Source of the DNA: Streptomyces sp. NBC_01314
GTDB taxonomy: Bacteria > Actinomycetota > Actinomycetes > Streptomycetales > Streptomycetaceae
Assembly: GCF_041435215.1 (NCBI RefSeq)
Contig: NZ_CP108394.1
Coordinates: 2,728,001-2,792,000, forward strand
Reading direction: 5' to 3'
DNA length: 64,000 bases
Below the pieces are notes generated by a model, which was not told where the DNA came from, searched no databases, and saw only the letters and a list, made by a program, of their open reading frames with translations. The stretch's first letter is position 1; each line of letters opens with the position of its first letter. Of the stretch, positions 1-12,309 are shown piece after piece. The position numbers and the translations under genes were made by a program.

Positions 1-1
1 G

Positions 2-430
<429 letters not shown>

Positions 431-510
431 GGCCGGTCGGTCCGCGCGGCCCTCACCTGGCGACTCGCCGCAGGGTCGGTCTCCGGCCACGGGTGCGCGG
501 GCCGTGGGGA

Positions 511-546
511 GACTTCGTAAACCCCCTTTCCTAACCCCTTGTCGAA
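511..546 (+). promoter_or_regulatory. Putative ROK-regulator operator in its own promoter
   Basis: This AT-richer patch upstream of the ROK gene contains GACTTCGT (511-518) and AACCCCTTGTCGAA (533-546). The same two elements occur upstream of the importer operon at 2021-2044, with one base difference in the second. Sharing between the regulator promoter and the promoter of the next operon suggests a binding site. The assignment is inferred. Confidence 0.45.
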
Positions 547-620
547 AGTCCCCGCGCGCCATAGCCTGGCGCGGCGCCGGGGCATCAGGCCTCGTCATGG
601 CCTGGAGGGTCGAGGGGATC

Positions 621-1916
621 ATGTCGTCGGTGAAGCGCACCTCACGCGACATCCGCACCGCGAACCGCTACGAGGTGCTGCGGCAGATCATCGCCAAGTC
701 TCCCACCTCCCGGCAGGAGCTGGCGGCGGCCACCGGGCTGAGCCTGGCCACGGTCGCCACGCTCGTCGGAGAGCTGCTCGACCTCCGCATGATCACCGAG
801 GTCGGGTTCGAGGACTCGGCCGGGGGCCGCCCCCGCGGACTGGTGGCCGTCAACGCGTCGGGGGGCGCGTTGATCGGCGTCGACATCGCGGAGACGTACG
901 TCCATGTCGAGCTGTTCGACCTGGCACTGAACGTCCTGGCGCGGGCCGAGGAGGACGTCCGCGCCGGTGAGAGTCTTCCCGAGCAGATGGTGGGCCATGT
1001 CGCCGCCGCCGTCGGCTCGGTGGTCACGCAGGCCGGCATCGAGGGCGCCCGGGTGCTCGGCGTCGGGGTGAGCGTGCCGGGGCAGGTGGACCGCGCCACC
1101 GGCATCTCGGAGTACGCGCCCAACTGGGACTGGCACGACGTGCCGCTGCTCGACCTGCTGACCGAGCACATCGCCTACCCCCTGTACCTGGACAACCCGC
1201 TGCGCGCGGTCGCCGTGGCCGAGCTGTGGTTCGGGGCCGCGCGAGGGTGCGGGGACGCCGTGATCGTCAATCTCGGGACCGGTGTGGGCGCGGGGCTCGT
1301 CCTGGGCGGCGGGCTGCACCGGGGGGTGAGCAACAGCGCCGGGGAGTGGGGCCACACCACGATCGTCCTGGACGGCCGGCTGTGCCACTGCGGCAACCAC
1401 GGGTGCGTGGAGACGTATGTGGGCGCCCCGGGGATCATGCTGAACCTCCGGGAGCTGAGCCCGCGCAGCACGCTGCTCCATCCCGAGGACCAGACGGCCA
1501 CCATCGCGGCGCTCGCGCAGGGCGTGGCCCGGCAGGACCCGGTGGCGGTCAAGGTGGTACGGAACACCGCCCGTTACCTGGGTGCGGGGATCGCCGACCT
1601 GGTCAATCTGTTCAATCCCGAGGTGGTCGTGCTCAGCAGCTGGGTCGCGGCCGCCCTCGGCGAGCCCCTGGTCGCGGAGGTGCGCGAGGCCGTCGCCCGG
1701 CACGCGCTGCCGCGTCCGATGGCCGCCACCGACATCGTGCTCTCCCTGATCCCCACGGACCCGGCATGCCTGGGTGCGGCGACGTTCGCGCTCGAAGGGG
1801 CACTCCAGTCGGTCGGGCAGAAGCCGGGCAAACGCACCGCCCCGGCGAGGGACAACCCGGTCGTACGACACCGAGGCCGCCCCGAAGAGCGCGAACGGCT
1901 ACACCACCACCCCTGA
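621..1916 (+). CDS. ROK-family transcriptional regulator
   Basis: This 431-residue protein starts with a MarR-like winged HTH (about residues 10-65; TSRQELAAATGLSLATVATL) and continues with a ROK sugar-kinase-like domain. The ROK part shows the glycine-rich nucleotide/sugar loops GVGVSVPGQVD and NLGTGVGAGL and the zinc motif CHCGNHGCVETY. Such proteins are usually repressors released by a sugar. ATG 621 is chosen because GAGGGG lies just upstream and the HTH begins at once; an in-frame ATG at 597 has no such site. It sits alone between the oxidase and the sugar importer operon and shares promoter elements with that operon, so it probably controls uptake of the oligosaccharide handled downstream. 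Confidence 0.9.
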   Translation: MSSVKRTSRDIRTANRYEVLRQIIAKSPTSRQELAAATGLSLATVATLVGELLDLRMITEVGFEDSAGGRPRGLVAVNASGGALIGVDIAETYVHVELFDLALNVLARAEEDVRAGESLPEQMVGHVAAAVGSVVTQAGIEGARVLGVGVSVPGQVDRATGISEYAPNWDWHDVPLLDLLTEHIAYPLYLDNPLRAVAVAELWFGAARGCGDAVIVNLGTGVGAGLVLGGGLHRGVSNSAGEWGHTTIVLDGRLCHCGNHGCVETYVGAPGIMLNLRELSPRSTLLHPEDQTATIAALAQGVARQDPVAVKVVRNTARYLGAGIADLVNLFNPEVVVLSSWVAAALGEPLVAEVREAVARHALPRPMAATDIVLSLIPTDPACLGAATFALEGALQSVGQKPGKRTAPARDNPVVRHRGRPEERERLHHHP

Positions 1917-1920
1917 GCCG

Positions 1921-1950
1921 AGGGCCGCCGGACCCTGACCCGGCGGCCCT
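1921..1950 (+). terminator. Terminator after ROK gene
   Basis: A perfect 11-bp inverted repeat (AGGGCCGCCGG / CCGGCGGCCCT) with an 8-nt loop begins 4 bases after the stop codon and is followed by a pyrimidine-rich run. Confidence 0.8.
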
Positions 1951-2020
1951 CTCCTTCCCTTCAGTTCCCTTTGCAGTGCTCGGACGTTCGGAACACCGAC
2001 CGAATACAACGCTTCGAACA

Positions 2021-2044
2021 GACTTCGTCCAACCCCTTGCCGAA
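2021..2044 (+). promoter_or_regulatory. Putative ROK operator before the importer operon
   Basis: GACTTCGT (2021-2028) followed by AACCCCTTGCCGAA (2031-2044) repeats the pair found upstream of the ROK gene. The spacing differs: the second element starts 10 bases after the first here, against 22 at the ROK gene. A TTCGAA sits just before it at 2013-2018. The first gene of the operon starts at 2166. Confidence 0.45.
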
Positions 2045-2165
2045 GCCTTAGCCGAAGGTTAACGTCCCGCTCCGCAAGCCTCTTTGAGCCACTGAGTCAA
2101 CTGGCACTGAGCCGCAGAGTTTTCAGGCACAGAGCCGCAGCCGTACTCGAGACAAGGACGTCAGC

Positions 2166-3431
2166 ATGTCGGCAATGAGCAACAGCAACTTCGACCGCCG
2201 CTCCGTACTGCGGGCCGCCATGGGCCTGGCCGCAGCCGGCGGTCTGGCCGCGTGCGGCGGCAACACCGGACGCAGCAACGGCGGAGGGTCGGGCGCCGGT
2301 CTGACGCAGTACTTCCACGCGTACGGCGAGGCGGGCACCGAGCAGGCCATCAAGAAGTACGCGAAGGCGTACAAGGGCGCCAACGTGACCACGCAGTGGA
2401 TCACCGGCAACAACTTCGAGCAGAAGCTGTTCGCGGCGCTGCTCACGAAGAACGCGCCCGACGTCTTCGAGTTCCACCCGCAGATCCAGCTCATCAAGAG
2501 CGGTCAGGTGGCGGACCTGAGCGACATCATCGAGCCGGTCAAGGACGACTTCAACCAGGCCGACATCGCGTCGCACACGGTCGACGGGAAGATATACGGC
2601 GTCCGCATGATCGACGACCCGCAGTTCTTCTTCTACCGGCCCTCGGTGTTCGAGAAGGCGAAGATCGAGGTGCCGCAGACCCTCGAGGAGCTGATCGCGG
2701 CCGCCGACAAGCTCACCACCAGCAAGGTCAAGGGCGCCTTCCTCGGCAACGACATCACCACGGTGCAGAACCCGCTGATCTGGTCGGCCGGCGCGGACAC
2801 CCTCACCGCGGACAACAAGCCCGCCTTCAACACCGACGCCGTCGCCGACGGCCTGAAGCAGCTGCGGTCCCTGTTCACCAGCGGCAACCTGCTGCTCGAC
2901 GCCCCCACCGACTGGTGGGACCCGTCGGCCTTCACCCAGGGCCTGACCGCGATCCAGTGGTGCGGCATGTGGGCCATGCCCGCGATGATCGAGGCCCTCG
3001 GCGACGACATCGGCATCTTCCCCTTCCCGAAGGTCGGTTCCGCGGGCAAGCAGTCGGTCACCAACGGCGGCTGGTCGATGTTCGTCAACGCCAAGGGCGA
3101 CAACGTCGAGGCGGCCAAGGAATACGTCAAGTGGCTGTGGATCGACCAGAAGGAGTACCAGGAGGACTGGGCCACCTCCTACGGCTTCCACATCCCGCCG
3201 CGCACCTCCATCGCCGAGTCCGCCACCAAGCTGAAGACCGGCCTTCCGGCCGAGGGCGTCAAGCTCTTCAACGAGTTCGGCCACTTCGACAACATCGGCT
3301 GGACGCAGGCGATGATCTCCGCGGTCAACGACGTGATGGCGAACTCCGTCCGCAAGAACGAGGACCCGAAGGCCCAGCTCGCCGCTGCGGAGAAGAAGGT
3401 CGACACCGAGCTCAAGAAGCTCTTCGGATAG
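2166..3431 (+). CDS. Sugar ABC transporter solute-binding lipoprotein
   Basis: A 421-residue extracellular binding protein of the CUT1 (family 1) type. The N terminus has a twin arginine at residues 11-12, a hydrophobic stretch and a lipobox LAAC with the lipidated cysteine at residue 30, so it is a membrane-anchored lipoprotein, possibly exported by Tat. It captures an oligosaccharide for the two permeases that follow. A GGACG stretch precedes the ATG. It is the first gene of a four-gene operon ending in a GH2 beta-galactosidase, which points to galactose-containing oligosaccharides, perhaps from rhamnogalacturonan-I or arabinogalactan side chains. The substrate is inferred from context only. 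Confidence 0.92.
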   Translation: MSAMSNSNFDRRSVLRAAMGLAAAGGLAACGGNTGRSNGGGSGAGLTQYFHAYGEAGTEQAIKKYAKAYKGANVTTQWITGNNFEQKLFAALLTKNAPDVFEFHPQIQLIKSGQVADLSDIIEPVKDDFNQADIASHTVDGKIYGVRMIDDPQFFFYRPSVFEKAKIEVPQTLEELIAAADKLTTSKVKGAFLGNDITTVQNPLIWSAGADTLTADNKPAFNTDAVADGLKQLRSLFTSGNLLLDAPTDWWDPSAFTQGLTAIQWCGMWAMPAMIEALGDDIGIFPFPKVGSAGKQSVTNGGWSMFVNAKGDNVEAAKEYVKWLWIDQKEYQEDWATSYGFHIPPRTSIAESATKLKTGLPAEGVKLFNEFGHFDNIGWTQAMISAVNDVMANSVRKNEDPKAQLAAAEKKVDTELKKLFG

Positions 3432-3451
3432 GTCATCGGACGGATCTCGAC

Positions 3452-8216
<4,765 letters not shown>

Positions 8217-8231
8217 GACAGTCGAAGGACG

Positions 8232-8263
8232 GCGGCCGGTCGGCGATCAAGCCGACCGGCCGC
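8232..8263 (+). terminator. Terminator after the beta-galactosidase operon
   Basis: A perfect 13-bp inverted repeat (GCGGCCGGTCGGC / GCCGACCGGCCGC) with a 6-nt loop starts 15 bases after the stop codon. Confidence 0.85.
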
Positions 8264-8277
8264 TCTCGCGTCTCCCC

Positions 8278-8345
8278 GACGGACGGGGGCTCATGACGGA
8301 CGGGGGCTCATGACGAACGGGGGCCCATGACGGACGGGGGTGGAG
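8278..8345. repeat. 17-bp tandem repeat, four copies
   Basis: Four consecutive 17-base units based on GACGGACGGGGGCTCAT. The first two are identical, the third has two changes and the fourth diverges at its end. A second short repeat (about TGGAGGGTCCGTCGGG, two copies) follows directly. The array lies in the 430-base gap between the beta-galactosidase terminator and the next secreted enzyme. Confidence 0.85.
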
Positions 8346-8374
8346 GGTCCGTCGGGGGTGGAGGGTCCGTCGGG

Positions 8375-8476
8375 CTACGGGCAGCTGATGCGGGTGTCTC
8401 CGGGGTCCGTTGTGCAGGTGTCGGCGCCCGGACCGCCGTTGGCGGTGTCGTTGGCGGGGATGTTGTCGGCGGCGGC
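8375..8476 (-). pseudogene. Relic of a calcium-binding-repeat protein C terminus
   Basis: Read on the minus strand, this stretch ends in GGPGADTCTTDPGDTRISCP followed by a stop. This resembles the usual C terminus of Streptomyces RTX-like / hemolysin-type calcium-binding proteins as I recall them. Only about 33 residues look homologous and no start, RBS or upstream repeat array is present. I read it as the leftover tail of a deleted gene. Confidence 0.4.
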
Positions 8477-8645
8477 GTGTGAACGTCGAACGATCAAGGG
8501 TTGACCACCCGGTGTCATGGATACGACAGATCGCCACCTCCTTCCCTGTTTCCCCAACTGACCTTGCACGTCACACTGATTGCCATCGAACCTGAGCACC
8601 GCTCATCTTTCCCCGTCCCCCGTCCCCCGTCCCCCGGAGAACCCC

Positions 8646-10001
8646 ATGAGCCGCACGAGCCCCACGAGCCCCACGAGCCCCACAAGAAGACTGCTCGGCA
8701 TCCTCGCCGCCGGCACGCTGGCCGTCACCGGTCTCGCCACCACCGGGGCGACGCCCGCGGCGGCCGCCACCAGCGGCACGTTCAACGTGCTGACGTACAA
8801 CGTCGCCGGCCTCCCGGAGGGGCTGAGCTCCGGCAAACCGGCGACGAACACCCCGCTGCTCGCGCCGCGCCTCGGGGCGTACGACATCGTGAACGTGCAG
8901 GAGGACTTCAACTACCACGCGGCGCTGTACGCGGGTGACAACCACCCGTACCGCACGGCGACCAGCGGCGGAGTGCCGTTCGGCGACGGCCTCAACACCC
9001 TCTCGGACTACGCGTTCGACGACTTCGAGCGGGTGAAGTGGAACAGCTGCACCGGCACCAACTGCCTGACCCCGAAGGGCTTCTCGCTCGCCCGGGTGCG
9101 GCTCGACGAGGGCGTCTTCGTCGACCTCTACAACGTGCACACGAACGCCGACTCCGACGACGCCGCCCTCGCCGCCCGCCGGGCGAACGTCACGCAGCTC
9201 TCGGAGTTCATCAAGGCGAACTCGGCAGGCAACGCGGTGATCGTCATGGGTGACACCAACACCCGCTACACGCGCACCGGCGACAACATCCGCACCCTGG
9301 CGGGCGAGAACGCCCTCACGGACCCCTGGGTACAGCTGGTCAAGGGCGGTGTCGCCCCCGCCCTGGGCAGCGACGCGCTGGTCTGCCCGACGACCGCCCC
9401 GACCAACGACTGCGAGGTCGTCGACAAGGTCTTCTACCGGGACAGCAACGTGGTCGACCTGACCGCGAGCCGCTACAACAACGAGTGGGCGAAGTTCCTC
9501 GACTCGGCGGGCGGCAACCTCTCCGACCACTTCCCGCACACGGTCGACTTCTCCTGGAAGCTCAACTCGGGGCTCCGCGCCAGCGACTTCTTCGGCGGCC
9601 CGCACGGCACGGCGTACAACGACGCGGACAACCTCCCGTCGACGGTCTCGCCCCGCACCCTGACCCTGCGCGGCGGCTCCCGCCTCGACGCGGTCCAGCT
9701 CACGCACGACGGCGGTACGACGCTGGCCCACGGCGGTACGGGCGGCACGGCGACCTCCCTCACCCTGGCCTCCGGCGAGCACCTCACCTCGGTGAAGCTG
9801 ACGCAGGGCCAGAAGGACGGCCGCACCCGGATCTTCTCCGCCGCCTTCGGCACGGACAAGGGCCGCTCCCTCACCTCCGGCACGGCCACCTCCGACGCGA
9901 AGACCTTCACCGCCCCGTCCGGCTGGCAGATCGTCGGCTTCACCGGCCGCACGGGCGACGAGATCGACAAGCTGGGCGTGCTGTACGCGCCGATCCGCTG
10001 A
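8646..10001 (+). CDS. Secreted endonuclease/exonuclease/phosphatase-fold enzyme with jacalin-like lectin domain
   Basis: A 451-residue exported protein. The signal peptide covers about residues 1-41 and follows a (SPT)3 run from a 9-base repeat. The catalytic domain (about 45-320) is of the EEP / sphingomyelinase-C superfamily: FNVLTYNVAGLPE, VNVQEDFNYH, VIVMGDTNTRYT and a final LSDHFPH give the metal-binding Asn, Glu, Asp-Asn and Asp-His set. Residues 325-451 (GGPHGTAYND, LRGGSRLDAVQL, GYxxD-like blocks) form a jacalin-type beta-prism, a mannose/galactose-binding lectin fold. The substrate may be a phosphodiester or sphingolipid; the lectin could tether it to plant glycans. A purine-rich GGAGAA lies before ATG 8646. 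Confidence 0.8.
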   Translation: MSRTSPTSPTSPTRRLLGILAAGTLAVTGLATTGATPAAAATSGTFNVLTYNVAGLPEGLSSGKPATNTPLLAPRLGAYDIVNVQEDFNYHAALYAGDNHPYRTATSGGVPFGDGLNTLSDYAFDDFERVKWNSCTGTNCLTPKGFSLARVRLDEGVFVDLYNVHTNADSDDAALAARRANVTQLSEFIKANSAGNAVIVMGDTNTRYTRTGDNIRTLAGENALTDPWVQLVKGGVAPALGSDALVCPTTAPTNDCEVVDKVFYRDSNVVDLTASRYNNEWAKFLDSAGGNLSDHFPHTVDFSWKLNSGLRASDFFGGPHGTAYNDADNLPSTVSPRTLTLRGGSRLDAVQLTHDGGTTLAHGGTGGTATSLTLASGEHLTSVKLTQGQKDGRTRIFSAAFGTDKGRSLTSGTATSDAKTFTAPSGWQIVGFTGRTGDEIDKLGVLYAPIR

Positions 10002-10032
10002 GCACCGTTCGCAACGACCGCGCGTTTCCCTC

Positions 10033-10063
10033 GGCCCCACCCCGCCCACCACGGGGTGGGGCC
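10033..10063 (+). terminator. Terminator after the EEP-jacalin gene
   Basis: A perfect 12-bp inverted repeat (GGCCCCACCCCG / CGGGGTGGGGCC) with a 7-nt loop, 31 bases after the stop. Confidence 0.85.
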
Positions 10064-10132
10064 CGCCCGCACAGCCGGTTCCCGTCACGGGCCGCCGGAG
10101 ACACGCGTGCACACCAAGGGCGACCGGGCCAT

Positions 10133-10151
10133 AACCTAGAGCCCCTAGGTT
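10133..10151 (+). promoter_or_regulatory. Palindromic operator of the TetR regulator
   Basis: A perfect 7-5-7 inverted repeat (AACCTAG / CTAGGTT) ends 24 bases before the TetR start codon. CTAG is rare in this DNA. The position and 19-bp length are those of a TetR autoregulatory operator. Confidence 0.7.
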
Positions 10152-10175
10152 TCTTGTCCCGTCCAGAGGTGGCCC

Positions 10176-10760
10176 ATGCCCCGAGTCGGCCTCACCCCCG
10201 ACCGCGTCACCGCGGCCGCCGCCGACCTCGCCGACCGGGTCGGCTTCGAGAACGTCTCGCTGTCCGCCCTGGCCCGCCACTTCGGGGTCAAGGACGCGAG
10301 CCTGTACTCGCATGTGAAGAACCTCCAGGACCTGCGCGGCCGGATGGCCCTGCTCGCCGGCGGCGAGATGATCGACCTGATCGCGGCGGCCGTCGCCGGG
10401 CGGGCCGGCAAGGACGCGCTCGCCGCCTTCGCCGGGGCCTACCGGGAGTACGCCCTCCGCCACCCCGGCCGGTACGCGGCCACACAGATCCCCGTCGACC
10501 AGATCCTCGTCACCGACTCCCCCGCCCTGCGCCGCACCGCCGAGATCACCTACGGCATGCTCCGCGCGTACGGCCTCGAAGAACCCGATCTCACCGACGC
10601 CGTACGGCTGTTGCGCAGCACCTTCCACGGCTTCTGTGCCCTGGAGGCCGGGGGCGGCTTCGGTGCGCCCCGCGACGTTCGGAGGTCGTGGGACAGGTCC
10701 GTCGAGGCGCTGCATCTGGCCCTCACGCACTGGCCCCGGGACGACCGCGAAGGGGCGTAG
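10176..10760 (+). CDS. TetR/AcrR-family transcriptional regulator
   Basis: A 194-residue one-component repressor. The N-terminal HTH spans about residues 9-52 (ENVSLSALARHFGVKDASLYSH), with the helix 3 motif typical of TetR proteins whose C terminus is of the WHG/TetR_C_33 type. The second half includes an RHPGRYAATQIP segment, a dimerisation and ligand domain. AGGTGG precedes the ATG by about six bases. The palindrome just upstream predicts autorepression. The regulated partner is unclear: the next gene on this strand, a secreted protein, starts 148 bases later behind a repetitive purine-rich stretch. Confidence 0.9.
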   Translation: MPRVGLTPDRVTAAAADLADRVGFENVSLSALARHFGVKDASLYSHVKNLQDLRGRMALLAGGEMIDLIAAAVAGRAGKDALAAFAGAYREYALRHPGRYAATQIPVDQILVTDSPALRRTAEITYGMLRAYGLEEPDLTDAVRLLRSTFHGFCALEAGGGFGAPRDVRRSWDRSVEALHLALTHWPRDDREGA

Positions 10761-10908
10761 CCCGGCGGGGAGAGACCGGAGGGAGAGACCGGAGGGAGAG
10801 AGCGGGGGATAGACCGGGGGACAGCCCTTCACGAGAGGCCTGTCTTGAGGCCTCGAACAACTTTCGTCCCGGCGGCAACCTTCCGCGCCTCGGGGGCGAC
10901 CACAGAAC

Positions 10909-12309
10909 ATGACACCTGCAACACCCATCCCCTCCGCCCCGTCCCGGCATCGCCGTCGCCACCTCGCGCGCAAGCCCGTCATCGGCTCGCTCGTGGCCGC
11001 GTCCGTGCTGGCGGGCGCCTGGTACGCGACCGCCGGGGCGGCACCCACCGCCGCCGGTGATCTCACCGTCACGAACACGACCGTGAGCCTGTCGGCGAAG
11101 TTCCCCTACCTCTCGGCCGGCTACAACAACAGCCGGGAGTGGACGAGGACGGCGACGGCCGCGGCTCCGAACGGCACGCTGCGGGTCGCCTGGCCCGCGT
11201 CGGACGGTGTCCACGTCACGCCGCTGACGGCGGCCGGAAAGCGTTCCGGTGCCGACACGGTCGTCAAGGGGACGAAGGAGGTCGGTGGTCTGATCGCGCA
11301 CAACGACGGGTTCGCGCTGCTGACCCGGGTCTCCGACACCAACAAGTGGAAGGAGACGGCCGCCGCGCTCATCCGCTACCAGAACGGCAAGCAGGCCTGG
11401 CGGACCAAGCTCACCGGCACCTCGTCCGACGACACGGCCCCCCTGCTCGACGGCCAGCTCGCCTGGAACGGCAAGAAGTACGGCGCCTACTTCGTCGTGC
11501 ACGGCGCGGGCGGCTTCGCCGACGGCCACTTCGGCGACAAGCTGTCGTACGTGGGCCCGAAGGGCAAGAAGCTCGGCGGCGGCTGGGGCTGGGGCTGCTC
11601 CCACAACGAGGGCATAGCCCTGCGCGCCGAGACCAGCGGGAACTTCACCTCCCTCTGCTTCGACGACTGGCGGTCGGGCCTGTTCGTGTCCACGGGTATC
11701 GCCGCCCCCGACAACGCCCCGGTCGTCCAGCGCGAGCAGTGCTGGGCCGGCTACTGCGGCGGCACCTTCGCGGGCCGCACCGGCGACCTCGTGAAGTCCT
11801 CCACGGGCCGCTACGCCACCGCCTTCGGCTCTCGCGGTGCCGCCTCCGCCAAGAAGAACCCGGACGACTCCAGCGGCCGGGGCTGGACGGTCAAGCCGAA
11901 GACCAGCACCCACCAGGTCGCCGTCGCGTTCCTCAAGAACCGCGACACCCCGTCGGGCAAGCCGGTCTACCTCACCTCCGCCAAGGGCACCGAGCACGTC
12001 AACGTGCGCGTCGCCCCGTACGGCAAGGACCGGCTCCTCGTCTCGTACGAGACCCTGAAGAACGCCAAGTGCGCGAGCGGTACCTGCACCGGCACCTTCA
12101 CGGGCACCCACTTCCGCCTCGTCGACTGGAAGGGCAAGCTCCAGGGAGCCGACAAGGTCGTCAAGGCCCGGATCTCCGGTGACATCGCGGTGCTGAAGGA
12201 CGGGACGCTGACCTGGGCGTACGCGCCCGTCACCCCGTCCTACACGACCGCCCTCAACGGGGCGTCACCGACCACGAAGACGCTGAAGATCGCCCGTCTG
12301 ACGCCGTGA
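10909..12309 (+). CDS. Large secreted protein of unknown function
   Basis: I do not recognise the family. The 466 residues begin with a basic region (RHRRRHLARK) and a signal peptide ending about residue 49. The mature part is beta-rich with repeated short strands, which fits a beta-propeller. It carries cysteines in neighbouring pairs (GWGCSH, SLCFDD, EQCWAGYCGG, AKCASGTC), likely disulfides. Aromatic clusters such as GGGWGWGC could bind ligand. No catalytic motif is evident. Upstream (10765-10810) is a purine-rich 13-base repeat, GAGACCGGAGGGA and variants. The gene's 3' end overlaps the convergent DUF2264 gene by 56 bases. The setting suggests a role outside the cell, perhaps in polysaccharide binding. 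Confidence 0.75.
   Translation: MTPATPIPSAPSRHRRRHLARKPVIGSLVAASVLAGAWYATAGAAPTAAGDLTVTNTTVSLSAKFPYLSAGYNNSREWTRTATAAAPNGTLRVAWPASDGVHVTPLTAAGKRSGADTVVKGTKEVGGLIAHNDGFALLTRVSDTNKWKETAAALIRYQNGKQAWRTKLTGTSSDDTAPLLDGQLAWNGKKYGAYFVVHGAGGFADGHFGDKLSYVGPKGKKLGGGWGWGCSHNEGIALRAETSGNFTSLCFDDWRSGLFVSTGIAAPDNAPVVQREQCWAGYCGGTFAGRTGDLVKSSTGRYATAFGSRGAASAKKNPDDSSGRGWTVKPKTSTHQVAVAFLKNRDTPSGKPVYLTSAKGTEHVNVRVAPYGKDRLLVSYETLKNAKCASGTCTGTFTGTHFRLVDWKGKLQGADKVVKARISGDIAVLKDGTLTWAYAPVTPSYTTALNGASPTTKTLKIARLTP

Noticed and set aside
8278..8345. Tandem array considered as CRISPR
   Set aside because: Units are contiguous 17-mers with no spacers and no cas genes nearby.
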